Shown here one piece after another: positions 8,170 to 16,333 of a stretch of 27,728 bases of DNA (position 1 is its first letter; every line of letters begins with the position of its first letter). The stretch lies in the NCBI GenBank assembly GCA_001970955.1, contig MPUH01000973.1, positions 1 to 27,728 of the forward strand. The letters are read 5' to 3'. The notes beneath the pieces are model-generated. The model made no database searches and had not been told where the DNA came from. It saw only the letters and a program-made list of their open reading frames with translations. Source of the stretch: Stentor coeruleus (Eukaryota > Ciliophora > Heterotrichea > Heterotrichida > Stentoridae). The translations under genes and the position numbers were made by a program.

Positions 8170-9294
8170 TTATTGATGCCTATTAAACCTAGATTTTTCT
8201 TCATCATCATAGATTCTATAGCAGTTCATGCATTTTTCCAATGACCTCATACGACATTCAAAGCAAATCTTGCAATCTTTGCACCTACTCCACGGGAAAG
8301 AATTAGTTTCTTTATCCATATAGCATGAATTACAATTATAAGAAACAACAAATCTTTCTTGTGAAGCAGCTTTATTAAATGAAGTCATATTTGCTATTTC
8401 TATAGAATTATCAGCAAAAGGTTTTATCATTTGATATAAATGAGAAGGCATAGTATTATTATTATTTTTCATAATTTCAGTAAGCATATCATCAAGTAAT
8501 GATACAGATAAATTTACTTGAATTGTAGGATCTATTTGTATTGATGCTTGATTTATAGGATTTTGAAGTATAGGATTTTGAATAACAGGGCGAGGTAATG
8601 CATTTGAATATGAAAAAGGATTTCCTGCAAGTTCTTCAATTGTAATAGTATTATTGAATTCTAGTCTATATAAATCATTTGTATAAACTTCTATATATGA
8701 ATCAACATTTAATTTATTGCCATCAACATCGTTGAATAAAATGTGAAGAAAAGGATAAGCCCCTAATTTACTTGGATAAAAAGTTTCAGGAGAACTATTA
8801 TAATAGTAGAGTTTTGTGGCAATTGATAATTTGTTCATCAAAGCAGAAAATAAAATGGTATTATGAATTTTGAAATTCCTGTCATTCTCTAAATCAGGGG
8901 TAATATGCATTTTATCTCTGACTAAAGTGAGCAGTAAAGCTTTCATCGCATTTCTAATACAAAATAAAAATTGATTTATTTGCAGACGATCATTTATATA
9001 AAGAAATGCTTTAGTTTCATGATCCAAAGTTGCAATGTAAGTAACTAAATCAATATAATAATTTGTGTAATTTATATATGCAGGGTAATGCTCATTGATT
9101 TCATTTTGCATATTTTTCAAAGTATTGAGCATGTGACTGGCAATATTTTTATGTCTCCTAAATCTTGCTACGAGTTTTAGAATCGAAATGCCTAAAGCAT
9201 AATATAAAGAAGGCTCTTGAAATTGTCTTATTCCAATAATTTCAGGCGAACTTGGTATTGAGAATTGAACCACTTGCAGCATGTTTGATTGCAT
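8170..9294 (-). CDS. Otubain-like pseudoprotease domain plus C8 RING-like finger, paralog 2
   Basis: 374 residues and clearly a tandem duplicate of the gene at 6758-7900. Shared blocks include IRQFQEPSLYYALGISILKL (22-41) and FYPSKLGAYPFLHILFND (172-189). The otubain Cys position is again Ser (Gln26-Glu27-Pro28-Ser29), and the His position is again hydroxylated (Ser199). So loss of catalysis predates the duplication or was selected. The eight C-terminal cysteines (321, 324, 338, 341, 344, 347, 355, 358) keep exactly the same spacing as in paralog 1. Residues 238-256 contain a short Gln-Asn-Pro-Ile-rich insertion absent from the other copy. If the RING-like finger is active, the pair would bind ubiquitin-system partners rather than cut ubiquitin; this is inference. 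Confidence 0.55.
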   Translation of the reverse strand: MQSNMLQVVQFSIPSSPEIIGIRQFQEPSLYYALGISILKLVARFRRHKNIASHMLNTLKNMQNEINEHYPAYINYTNYYIDLVTYIATLDHETKAFLYINDRLQINQFLFCIRNAMKALLLTLVRDKMHITPDLENDRNFKIHNTILFSALMNKLSIATKLYYYNSSPETFYPSKLGAYPFLHILFNDVDGNKLNVDSYIEVYTNDLYRLEFNNTITIEELAGNPFSYSNALPRPVIQNPILQNPINQASIQIDPTIQVNLSVSLLDDMLTEIMKNNNNTMPSHLYQMIKPFADNSIEIANMTSFNKAASQERFVVSYNCNSCYMDKETNSFPWSRCKDCKICFECRMRSLEKCMNCYRIYDDEEKSRFNRHQ

Positions 9295-9523
9295 ATTATA
9301 TTTATAGACATTATTTAGGTTATTAGCTATTTATCTCAAATAGACTTTATATGATTATCATCGACCTGCCCTTTTCAGATAAACCTATAATTTCTTAGCC
9401 AAATATGTATTTTTTTTACCCTTATTATGTTATTCCAACATAAAATCCATGTCAAATCTCTCCTGCTGATATTCGCCTCTTGATAAAATTTATATCATTA
9501 TTCCTCTACAATACAAATAATTG

Positions 9524-10936
9524 ATGGAAAGTCGGAATATCCCTCTCAACCTCATCGAACAATCAGATGAAGAGTTCTTTGACGCAGTGGAATCGTTCGA
9601 AAGTTCATCAGAAAAACAATTCAAAACCTTCAACACCCCTTCTCTAAAAGAGTTTTCGCCAATATCAAAGCTTTTTGCGAGCGAAAAAGGATTCTTGACA
9701 AGTGATTTTACTAGTGATGCCCAAGCCCAACAGATAAATCCATTAAAACAAGTGATAAAAAACAAAGCTAAAAGGTCTTGGGTTTGTAAGGATAAACTAA
9801 AGAAGAAAAATAAACAATTTTATGAGTTTCCTTGTTTAGAATTGATACAAGAATTTGAGATTTTACAGAAAGCCTACTGTTTATTAGAATTTAGTCCTGA
9901 TGGGAGGTTTTTATGTGTTGCAGGTGATGATCCAAGAATATGTTTGTATGAAATTTGTAGACAAAAATTCATTGATGAGCAGTATTTGATGTATGATGAG
10001 CCTTTTGAAACTTATATGGCACATACTTGTGTTGTTACAAACTTGTGTTGGGCGGCAAGTTCGCTGTTTTTCTTGAGTTCTGCGATGGATGGGATGGTTT
10101 ATAAGTGGAATACTGCTGAAAAAAATCCGGTTTCCTTGTATAAACATAATACTGAAGTACTGTGTATTAGTATACATCCACAGAGCCAAGATGTATTTTT
10201 TACTGGTTGCAAAGATAATAGAATTAGAATCTGGAATATGAATACCTCTAGAGTAGATTGTGATATCAGCCTCAATGGAGAAATTACTTCAGGTTCTTTT
10301 ATCCCAAATGGTTTATTAATCATAGGTTTAACTACAGGTATATGCCTTGTTCTAACTTATAACTGTTTTTCAAAAACCTTAGAAACCATAGGCCGAGTAG
10401 ACTGTAGAAATAAACGTGGACCAAAAAGTTCAGGTAGGAAAATCACAGGAATAGACTTTGTTGATGAAAACTCTTTTCTAGTAACATCAAATGACTCAAG
10501 AATAAGACTTTTTACTATACAAAATTTTGAAATACAACAAAAATACAAAGGTCTTAAAAATGAAAATAGTAAAATTGTTGCAAAGTATGGAAAAAACTCA
10601 GGACATGTTATTTCTGGATCTGAAAATGGGAATGTGTATATATGGAATTTATTTTCGAAATATGTGCCAAAATTTAACCCAATGTTTACTAAGAAAAAAA
10701 GGTATAAAAATTCGAGTTATGAGTTTTTTGCTTTGGATAACTGTAAAGAGTGTTCTTATGCTGTTTTAGCACCTGAGAAAATTGTTAGTGATGTGCAGAG
10801 AAGATATGATGGAGGCAAGCAAAACTTGCTTGTTAATAATATTATATTAGTTGCCAAAAAAGGGGTTTTGCTTGTGTTTTATAACAAAGAAGCTACTAAG
10901 ATACGAGGTAATAACTTAAATAAATCTTTTAATTAG
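9524..10936 (+). CDS. WD40 protein of the WDR44/Dgr2 family
   Basis: 470 residues. Residues about 105-430 form a WD40 propeller. The order of motifs follows human WDR44: VVTNLCWAASSLFFLSSAMD, then GCKDNRIRIWNM, then the hallmark GRKITGIDF and LVTSNDSRIRLF, KYKGLKNENSKIVAK, and ISGSENGNVYIWN. GRKITGI plus TSNDSRIRL is what distinguishes this family from generic WD40 proteins. WDR44 binds GTP-Rab11 on recycling endosomes in animals. Human WDR44 has a long N-terminal extension that is mostly missing here, where only about 100 acidic and basic residues precede the propeller. The ATG at 9524 is used; the TTG just before it is not a eukaryotic start. Confidence 0.85.
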   Translation: MESRNIPLNLIEQSDEEFFDAVESFESSSEKQFKTFNTPSLKEFSPISKLFASEKGFLTSDFTSDAQAQQINPLKQVIKNKAKRSWVCKDKLKKKNKQFYEFPCLELIQEFEILQKAYCLLEFSPDGRFLCVAGDDPRICLYEICRQKFIDEQYLMYDEPFETYMAHTCVVTNLCWAASSLFFLSSAMDGMVYKWNTAEKNPVSLYKHNTEVLCISIHPQSQDVFFTGCKDNRIRIWNMNTSRVDCDISLNGEITSGSFIPNGLLIIGLTTGICLVLTYNCFSKTLETIGRVDCRNKRGPKSSGRKITGIDFVDENSFLVTSNDSRIRLFTIQNFEIQQKYKGLKNENSKIVAKYGKNSGHVISGSENGNVYIWNLFSKYVPKFNPMFTKKKRYKNSSYEFFALDNCKECSYAVLAPEKIVSDVQRRYDGGKQNLLVNNIILVAKKGVLLVFYNKEATKIRGNNLNKSFN

Positions 10937-11254
10937 AATTAAATCTGATGATTGCATTAAAACTTTGGGTGTAAAGATTTTAAATTAGTTTTTCATTTGG
11001 GATTTACTTTTAAGTTTGGAATTTTGTTTAGATTTTATATTTAGATGTAAAAAATTAACAAATCCTATATCAATTCTTTTTAACTTATCATCCTATATTA
11101 TTATACAATTTTTCCATAAAAACCTTTATAGTTCTGAACCCAATAGAAAATCATCTCATCATTAACTTACAATAAAAAAAGCATTTCCTATATAAACTTC
11201 TTAACACATAACTTTTATTCTAAAAAAAAAAGGATAATATAATAATCGATTTCT
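10937..11254. other. Intergenic, no gene seen
   Basis: Between two plus-strand genes. The first 120 bp are G/T-rich and C-poor, as in other 3' flanks here. The rest is AT-rich with an A run just before the VAP start. No frame or RNA gene seen. Confidence 0.5.
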
Positions 11255-12028
11255 ATGGCTGAGTAACTTTTATTCAGGACTTTCCTATTACAACTAAACC
11301 CTAGCGACTTTCTAGTATTTGAAAGAAGCAAAGGTGAGAGCTCACTAACCTTAACCAACAAATCCGCTAGTGTTGTTGCCTTTAAAGTTAAGACCTCATC
11401 TCCCAAAGATTTCTTAGTAACTCCAACTTCAGGGACAATCCAAAGTTATTCGCCAGTGACCTTAAAAATCAATTTGGTGAACTTTGATTTAGCCTTACAA
11501 AAAAGCCACAAATTTCTTATCCAAGCGAAATCATGCACTGATATGCTTCAACCAAATTGGTCAAGCCCAGGTGTTGAAGACTATAAAATTGCGGCAAAAC
11601 TTGTAGAATCAGAACCTGTGCAAGTAAAAGAAGAATATAAAGCTCAAAAAGATCAACAAGAAAATGAAGGTCTAACTTTTAAAGAAAATTTTCAAAGCTT
11701 AAGAAATTCCAAAGTTACTTTTCAACTTGCTGAACCTCCTAAAGAAGAAACTATTGTAGAAAAAACAAAGAAACCATTGACTGTGACAGAATTAGGAAAA
11801 GCAATTTTGTTGAGTCCTGATAAAAATAAAGTCGCTTTAAATGCTAAAATTACTGAGCTAAATGTGACTATTGATAGTTTGAAGCATGAAATCGAAGCTA
11901 CTACCAATAAACTGAAGTTTAGTAGGGAGTTGGAACAGTTGACTCATGAGACGGTTGGGAAATATAGTATTTTCCATTTGCTTGGAGCTTTTCTTTTGGC
12001 TTTTTTAATAGGATATTATATATTGTGA
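11255..12028 (+). CDS. VAP: VAMP-associated protein (VAP), ER tail-anchored MSP-domain protein
   Basis: Exons 11255-11262 and 11278-12028 encode 252 residues. The first exon has only 8 coding bases (Met-Ala and part of Glu). Residues about 5-120 form an MSP domain. SSLTLTNKSASVVAFKVKTS and SPKDFLVTPTSGTI match LTNxSxxxVAFKVKTTxPxxYxVxPNSGxI of human VAPA/B, including the Lys/Thr surface that binds FFAT motifs. A charged linker and a short coiled coil (about 195-228) follow. A hydrophobic tail ending in LLGAFLLAFLIGYYIL serves as the ER membrane anchor. VAPs tether the ER to other organelles through lipid-transfer and trafficking proteins. A GTG at 11456 is internal, in the middle of the MSP domain. 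Confidence 0.95.
11263..11277 (+). other. 15-nt intron in VAP
   Basis: GTAACTTTTATTCAG. It begins after 8 coding bases. Retention places TAA in frame at once; removal gives MAETFLLQLNPSDFLVF and opens the MSP domain. Confidence 0.95.
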
Positions 12029-12363
12029 TAGGAATTTTAGGGTATTGAAGGTTTTTTTGAGGTTAGGGTTAGGATTTTTGTAAAAACTTTTGATATTGGT
12101 TTTTTTCATTTTCTATGATTATCATTCTAAGTTATACGCTTAATTTGAACTAGAATTACAAGAGGATGGAGGAAATTTTACTGATCAATTACATTTGGAT
12201 TTGTAGAATATTGAACTATAGTAAAATCATTTCAAAATATGATAAACTTCAGTATATAAACCAAAAAAAAAAAAAAATTCACCTCCTATTCACCTCCTAT
12301 TCAAACCTATCCTAATACCTCATATCTATCACTATCATAAAATCTTCTTATTACTCTAACTAA
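12029..12363. other. Intergenic region between convergent VAP and TVP23
   Basis: Contains both 3' flanks. The part near VAP is G/T-rich, with GGTTAGGGTTAGG at 12061-12073. The part near TVP23 is C-rich on the plus strand, which is G-rich on its sense strand. A 15-base A run and an 11-bp tandem duplication sit between. No gene seen. Confidence 0.5.
12263..12300. repeat. A15 run followed by an 11-bp unit twice
   Basis: Fifteen A residues at 12263-12277, then TCACCTCCTAT at 12279-12289 and again at 12290-12300. It is a small simple repeat in the convergent gap. Confidence 0.8.
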
Positions 12364-12939
12364 TCACACCTTAGCTTCAGCTCCAAACTTAAAAGCTCCT
12401 AAAATATTCCCCGCTGTACTAATTTTCTTCAAATGATCCTTTCTACACATCATATATCCATAAAGGTTCACCCCTCCTAAAACCAAACATACAAGTGCTT
12501 GTATACTCTAAATAACACTTACACCAAATGGACTTAAAGTTAAAATATTAGCCAAAAGTAAAAGAGCCCATACTCCAACATACCCATAAAGTCCTAACCA
12601 AAATCCATAAGAATCAATACGATTATTTTCATGTTTTTCTGCTAAGCTTTCAAATACCCATTGCTCTGAACCATCATCATTTACTTTGTTTCTCCATCTC
12701 AAAGCTACAAGAAGTCTTCCGGTTATGTTTTGAACAGTCCAGAAATCAGCACAGCATAATATAAGGATGATTATGAATGAGACTGTTGAATTTGATATAA
12801 GGATATCTAAAAAGAAGTAGCAGAGGATTGCTAGGATTTTGAAGGAGAAATGGAAAACTAGAGCTATTGGGTGACCTGAACGCATGAGGATTGATTGAAG
12901 CCCTCCTTGGGCTTCTGGGTTTGCCTGTGATCCTTCCAT
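12364..12939 (-). CDS. TVP23: TVP23 / FAM18 Golgi membrane protein
   Basis: Exons 12939-12523 and 12507-12364 encode 186 residues. The start region HPIALVFHFSFKILAILCYF and the central CADFWTVQNITGRLLVALRW are the conserved TVP23 core. The segment EQWVFESL and the last helices follow. Four hydrophobic membrane segments are visible. The second exon supplies ALVCLVLGGVNLYGYMMCRK, matching the NlyGyxxCk end of the family. Without splicing the protein would stop at 143 residues and lose this. TVP23 is a conserved protein of late Golgi/TGN vesicles, and in yeast it works with YIP family proteins. The length fits the family (about 190-205). The MFS gene starts 233 bp upstream on the other strand. 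Confidence 0.93.
12508..12522 (-). other. 15-nt intron in TVP23
   Basis: Sense sequence GTAAGTGTTATTTAG. It lies between complete codons (phase 0); retention gives an in-frame TAG as its last codon. Removal restores the conserved last membrane segment. Confidence 0.93.
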
Positions 12940-13172
12940 TTTTGGTTTATAGGAGTTTTATTTAATATTGGTTTTTGGTAGGATAAAAGTGTATTTGATT
13001 TCCTTTAAATCTATACCTAAAACTTTATATTCATAAAGCCAAGCATCAGCCCAGGATTTTTTCAATATCAATTCAAAGACTTTTTATCTCAAAATACTTA
13101 TTATCCAATTTCTAAATCATTTGACAAATGCTTTGATCACATTAACCAACATTAGAAATTTATAATAAAATC

Positions 13173-14462
13173 ATGGAAGATATCAGAAATCCTCTAGTTG
13201 AAAAAAAGTCACAATTACAAGAAGCTGTAGACTGTTTATGGCAATCCCCTTATTACCTTTGGATAACTTTATGCATAAAATTCACAAGTTTCGCAGCATT
13301 CTCAGTCATAGCTGTATGTAGTAGTCTTTATCTAACAAATATTCATCATTTTTCTGAACGTGAAACTGGGCTTATTTTTGCAAGTTTTGGTTTAATGATA
13401 GGGATTTACTCGGTATGTCTGAGTAATTTGGCAAAGATTTTGGGGATTCGAAAAACAATGATTTTAGGGAATATTATGGGATGTATAGGTTATAGTTTGG
13501 TATTGACAACAGAAAACAGGTATTGGCAATTTGTGTTTATTTTGATATTTTTAATGTTTGCAATATCAATAAATCTAACAAACACAAAACTTGGGGTAAA
13601 ATATTATACATATCCTAAATCTAGAAGTTTGGCATATACACTTTATTATATTGTGTTTTTTGTTGCTGCTGGTTTTGCTTCTGGAGGTGTGGATATATTA
13701 TACACCCTATATGATGAAGGTCCTGAGCTTTACAAAATAATATTTTCTTTTGGACTTTGCCTATACATAATAACTCTAATCCTTTCCTTATTCCTCAGAG
13801 AAATCGACCTTGAAAACACCGAAGATATCGAAATTATTTTTATAATGCCAAGCCGTGAAGTGATCAAACTTAAACGTTTCTGGAAATTCGTTCTTTTAGT
13901 TTTATTAATGCTCATAGTAAAATCCGTATATTTTCATCTTTCAGGTACTTTACCATTATACATGGATAGGACTATAGAAAATGGTAAACATTTTGGCTTA
14001 ATGATGGTAATTCATCAAATAATCTTATTAATTGCAACACCTATATTCACTTATTTAGTATTTTATATGGACAAATATTCAATTATTATATTAGGAAGTT
14101 TTTTTACTACAGCTTCACCTTTAGCTTTGTATTATGAGAACTCTTATTTGGGGATTACGTTTATGATTATTTTAATATCACTTGGAGAGTCGATATATGC
14201 ACCAAGGCTTGTGGATTATACAATTGAAATTGCCCCTAAAGGTGCTGAAGCAATATTTCTGGGTATTGCTGCGGTAACTAATTCTTTACCTTTGATTATT
14301 ACTGGGATTTCTAGTGGGTTTTTAATGGAAAATTATTGTACTAAAGATGGAAGTAAGGATGAGTGCCATAATGTGTGGGTTTGGGTATCTGGATACTCAT
14401 TGATAGCTGTTTTTGTGTTGTTTGCACTTAGGAAGTATATTGAAGATAAACCTTACGCGTAA
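13173..14462 (+). CDS. Major facilitator superfamily transporter
   Basis: 429 residues with about twelve hydrophobic segments in two sets of six, separated by a charged loop at about 211-230 (REIDLENTEDIEI). Both ends are cytoplasmic-looking. Segment pattern and length match MFS carriers. The loop after TM2 reads LAKILGIRKTMILGN, a diverged version of the MFS loop motif GxLxDrxGrrxxl. The second half repeats this with FYMDKYSIIILGS. Substrate cannot be inferred. It is divergent from TVP23 (233 bp between starts) and is followed after 77 bp by the next plus-strand gene. Confidence 0.8.
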   Translation: MEDIRNPLVEKKSQLQEAVDCLWQSPYYLWITLCIKFTSFAAFSVIAVCSSLYLTNIHHFSERETGLIFASFGLMIGIYSVCLSNLAKILGIRKTMILGNIMGCIGYSLVLTTENRYWQFVFILIFLMFAISINLTNTKLGVKYYTYPKSRSLAYTLYYIVFFVAAGFASGGVDILYTLYDEGPELYKIIFSFGLCLYIITLILSLFLREIDLENTEDIEIIFIMPSREVIKLKRFWKFVLLVLLMLIVKSVYFHLSGTLPLYMDRTIENGKHFGLMMVIHQIILLIATPIFTYLVFYMDKYSIIILGSFFTTASPLALYYENSYLGITFMIILISLGESIYAPRLVDYTIEIAPKGAEAIFLGIAAVTNSLPLIITGISSGFLMENYCTKDGSKDECHNVWVWVSGYSLIAVFVLFALRKYIEDKPYA

Positions 14463-14539
14463 AACATTTTTATAATAGTTGGCTAATATTATATCCTATA
14501 TCATCAAAGTCATTAATTCCTATCATTAGATGAAATAAT

Positions 14540-16057
14540 ATGGAAAAAGGTCATATAAAGCCAAAGGCTTCTGACGAAGAATCCAAAGCTTCCATAGACT
14601 TAACCAAAGAGCAGGAAAAGCATCAACACCATGCCGACTCCAGCTCTAAAAACAAAAAATCTTCCTCAAGTTCATCAGAGCCAGAAGATAACATCGAAAA
14701 AAAATCAGACTCAAGCAAAAGTTCTTCTTCCAAAAATACCATAAAAGACACTATAATTCTTCATAATCTCACAGTTGATCTTTCCGCTGAAGTTCTAAAA
14801 GACATTTTCACAACTAAAGGATACAAAGTTAAAACTGATGTTTCACATGATGCCAACAATAAACTTTTAGGGACAATTAGTTTCTATAGCCAAAAAGCAG
14901 CATTAAAAGCCAAAAGTCAAATCCAATTAGAAAAGTTTCTTAACACCCATATTGAGATAATAAATGAACAATATCATATAGTTGATGATAAAGAAAAACA
15001 TTCTCATGATCATGAAGTAGAAGATAAAAAAAAAAATAAAGATGATATGAAAAGTATGGAAAAAAATCTGACTCATGAAGTTAAGAATTTAGAACATCAA
15101 CCTCATGGCCATGGAGAAAAAAATACTAAAGAAAATAATCAAGTTAGGGATGATAAAAATACACCCCCTCCACAAGAAACAAAAGCAAAAAAAATCATGT
15201 TCGTCAAACCTGAAGAACTTAAACGCTTAAGCATCTTCCAAAAATTCATGACAAAAGAAAACATCAAACAAACTATTTCCCCTAAAGAACCTCAAGATCT
15301 TAGTCCTGAAGAAGTTGGGCTTAAAAACAAAATCATTCAAATAATCAACCCAGAAGAACTCAAACATTTATCCCCAGAAAAAGAAAAAGCATGTCTTACT
15401 GAGATTTTAAAAATCATCATCCCTGAAGAACTTGAACATTTTAATATGTTACAAAAAAATATTTTTCATCAGAAAATCAAACGTATTATATCCCCACAGG
15501 ATATTTATCATTTAACCCCAGAAGATGAAGGTTTAAAAGAAACTATTATTCAAATAATCAACCCAGAAGAAATGAAAAGTTTAACCCCTGATGAAGAAAA
15601 AAATTGTTTGAATGAGATAAAAAAAGTTATTATTCCTGAGGAACTTGAGTTTTTAAACCGTTTACAAAAAATTGCCGTTCATGAGAAGATAAAAAGAGTG
15701 ATTTTCCCTAGAGAACTTTATTATTTAAGTGTAGAAGATACAGTTTATAAACAAGAGATTATAAGAGTTATATTCCCTGATGAGTTGAAGAAATTTGAAG
15801 GGGAAAATGATAAACTTTATATACAAGAAATAAAGAAGATTATTAAACCTGAAGAATTGTTGTTTATGAGTCAGGAACGTGTGAAAGAGGTAAAAGAGAT
15901 GATTAAGATGATTGTTTTACCTGGGGATATTGAGTTTTTAAATAAACCAAGGGTTAAGGATGAAGAAAAGAAAACTAGAACTTTATGGCCATGGGTCGCA
16001 GTAGTCTTTGGAGTTACTGTAGTTGGGGTCGTTATTTATAAGAAAACACATAAATAA
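14540..16057 (+). CDS. Tail-anchored protein with RRM-like domain and 71-residue triple repeats
   Basis: 505 residues, not a family I recognise. Residues 1-68 are Ser/Lys-rich and disordered. Residues 70-148 look like an RRM: TIILHNLTVDLSAEVLKDIF fits beta1-alpha1 (RNP2-like ILHNL), and KLLGTISFYSQKAALKAK fits beta3-alpha2 (GTISFYS in the RNP1 position). A His/Lys-rich linker (150-218) follows. Residues 222-470 hold eleven helical units that each start near Pro-Glu-Glu-Leu (prolines at 224, 248, 271, 295, 319, 342, 366, 390, 413, 437, 461). The end, LWPWVAVVFGVTVVGVVIYK, is a single membrane anchor with a basic tail. So the bulk faces the cytosol, probably on the ER or outer mitochondrial membrane. 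The RRM-like assignment is by eye, and RNA binding is inference. Confidence 0.65.
   Translation: MEKGHIKPKASDEESKASIDLTKEQEKHQHHADSSSKNKKSSSSSSEPEDNIEKKSDSSKSSSSKNTIKDTIILHNLTVDLSAEVLKDIFTTKGYKVKTDVSHDANNKLLGTISFYSQKAALKAKSQIQLEKFLNTHIEIINEQYHIVDDKEKHSHDHEVEDKKKNKDDMKSMEKNLTHEVKNLEHQPHGHGEKNTKENNQVRDDKNTPPPQETKAKKIMFVKPEELKRLSIFQKFMTKENIKQTISPKEPQDLSPEEVGLKNKIIQIINPEELKHLSPEKEKACLTEILKIIIPEELEHFNMLQKNIFHQKIKRIISPQDIYHLTPEDEGLKETIIQIINPEEMKSLTPDEEKNCLNEIKKVIIPEELEFLNRLQKIAVHEKIKRVIFPRELYYLSVEDTVYKQEIIRVIFPDELKKFEGENDKLYIQEIKKIIKPEELLFMSQERVKEVKEMIKMIVLPGDIEFLNKPRVKDEEKKTRTLWPWVAVVFGVTVVGVVIYKKTHK
15203..15949 (+). repeat. Coding repeat array, 23/24/24-residue units in 71-residue (213-bp) triplets
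   Basis: Proline-to-proline spacing is 24, 23, 24, 24, 23, 24, 24, 23, 24, 24. Every third unit is most alike: ISPQDIYHLTPEDEG with IFPRELYYLSVED, and INPEELKHLSPEKEK with INPEEMKSLTPDEEK. The DNA motif for Gln-Ile-Ile-Asn-Pro-Glu-Glu recurs exactly 213 bp apart (15338 and 15551). Confidence 0.85.
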
Positions 16058-16333
16058 AGGTTTTAGAGTTTAGTTAAAATTACTTAGAATCTAGTAATCT
16101 GTAAAAAAATAATAATAAAACAACTAGGTATACTCATTATTATAATCAAACTCTATCCTTTAGTAGAAAAAAGAAAATCGCAACGATAACATAATAATTA
16201 TATTTATTACCATTTATCTAATACAATATTTTAATAATTTTACAGCATATCTTTCCCAAGCATATATATTCTATCACAAACACAATAACAGATTTACTTA
16301 CCACTATTCTTTGATTTACCTGTAAGTATATAA

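Noticed and set aside
12061..12073. GGTTAGGGTTAGG, telomere-like; also GGGTTTAGGG near 22858
   Set aside because: Only one and a half units each, inside gene-dense DNA and within generally G/T-rich flanks; not an array or chromosome end.
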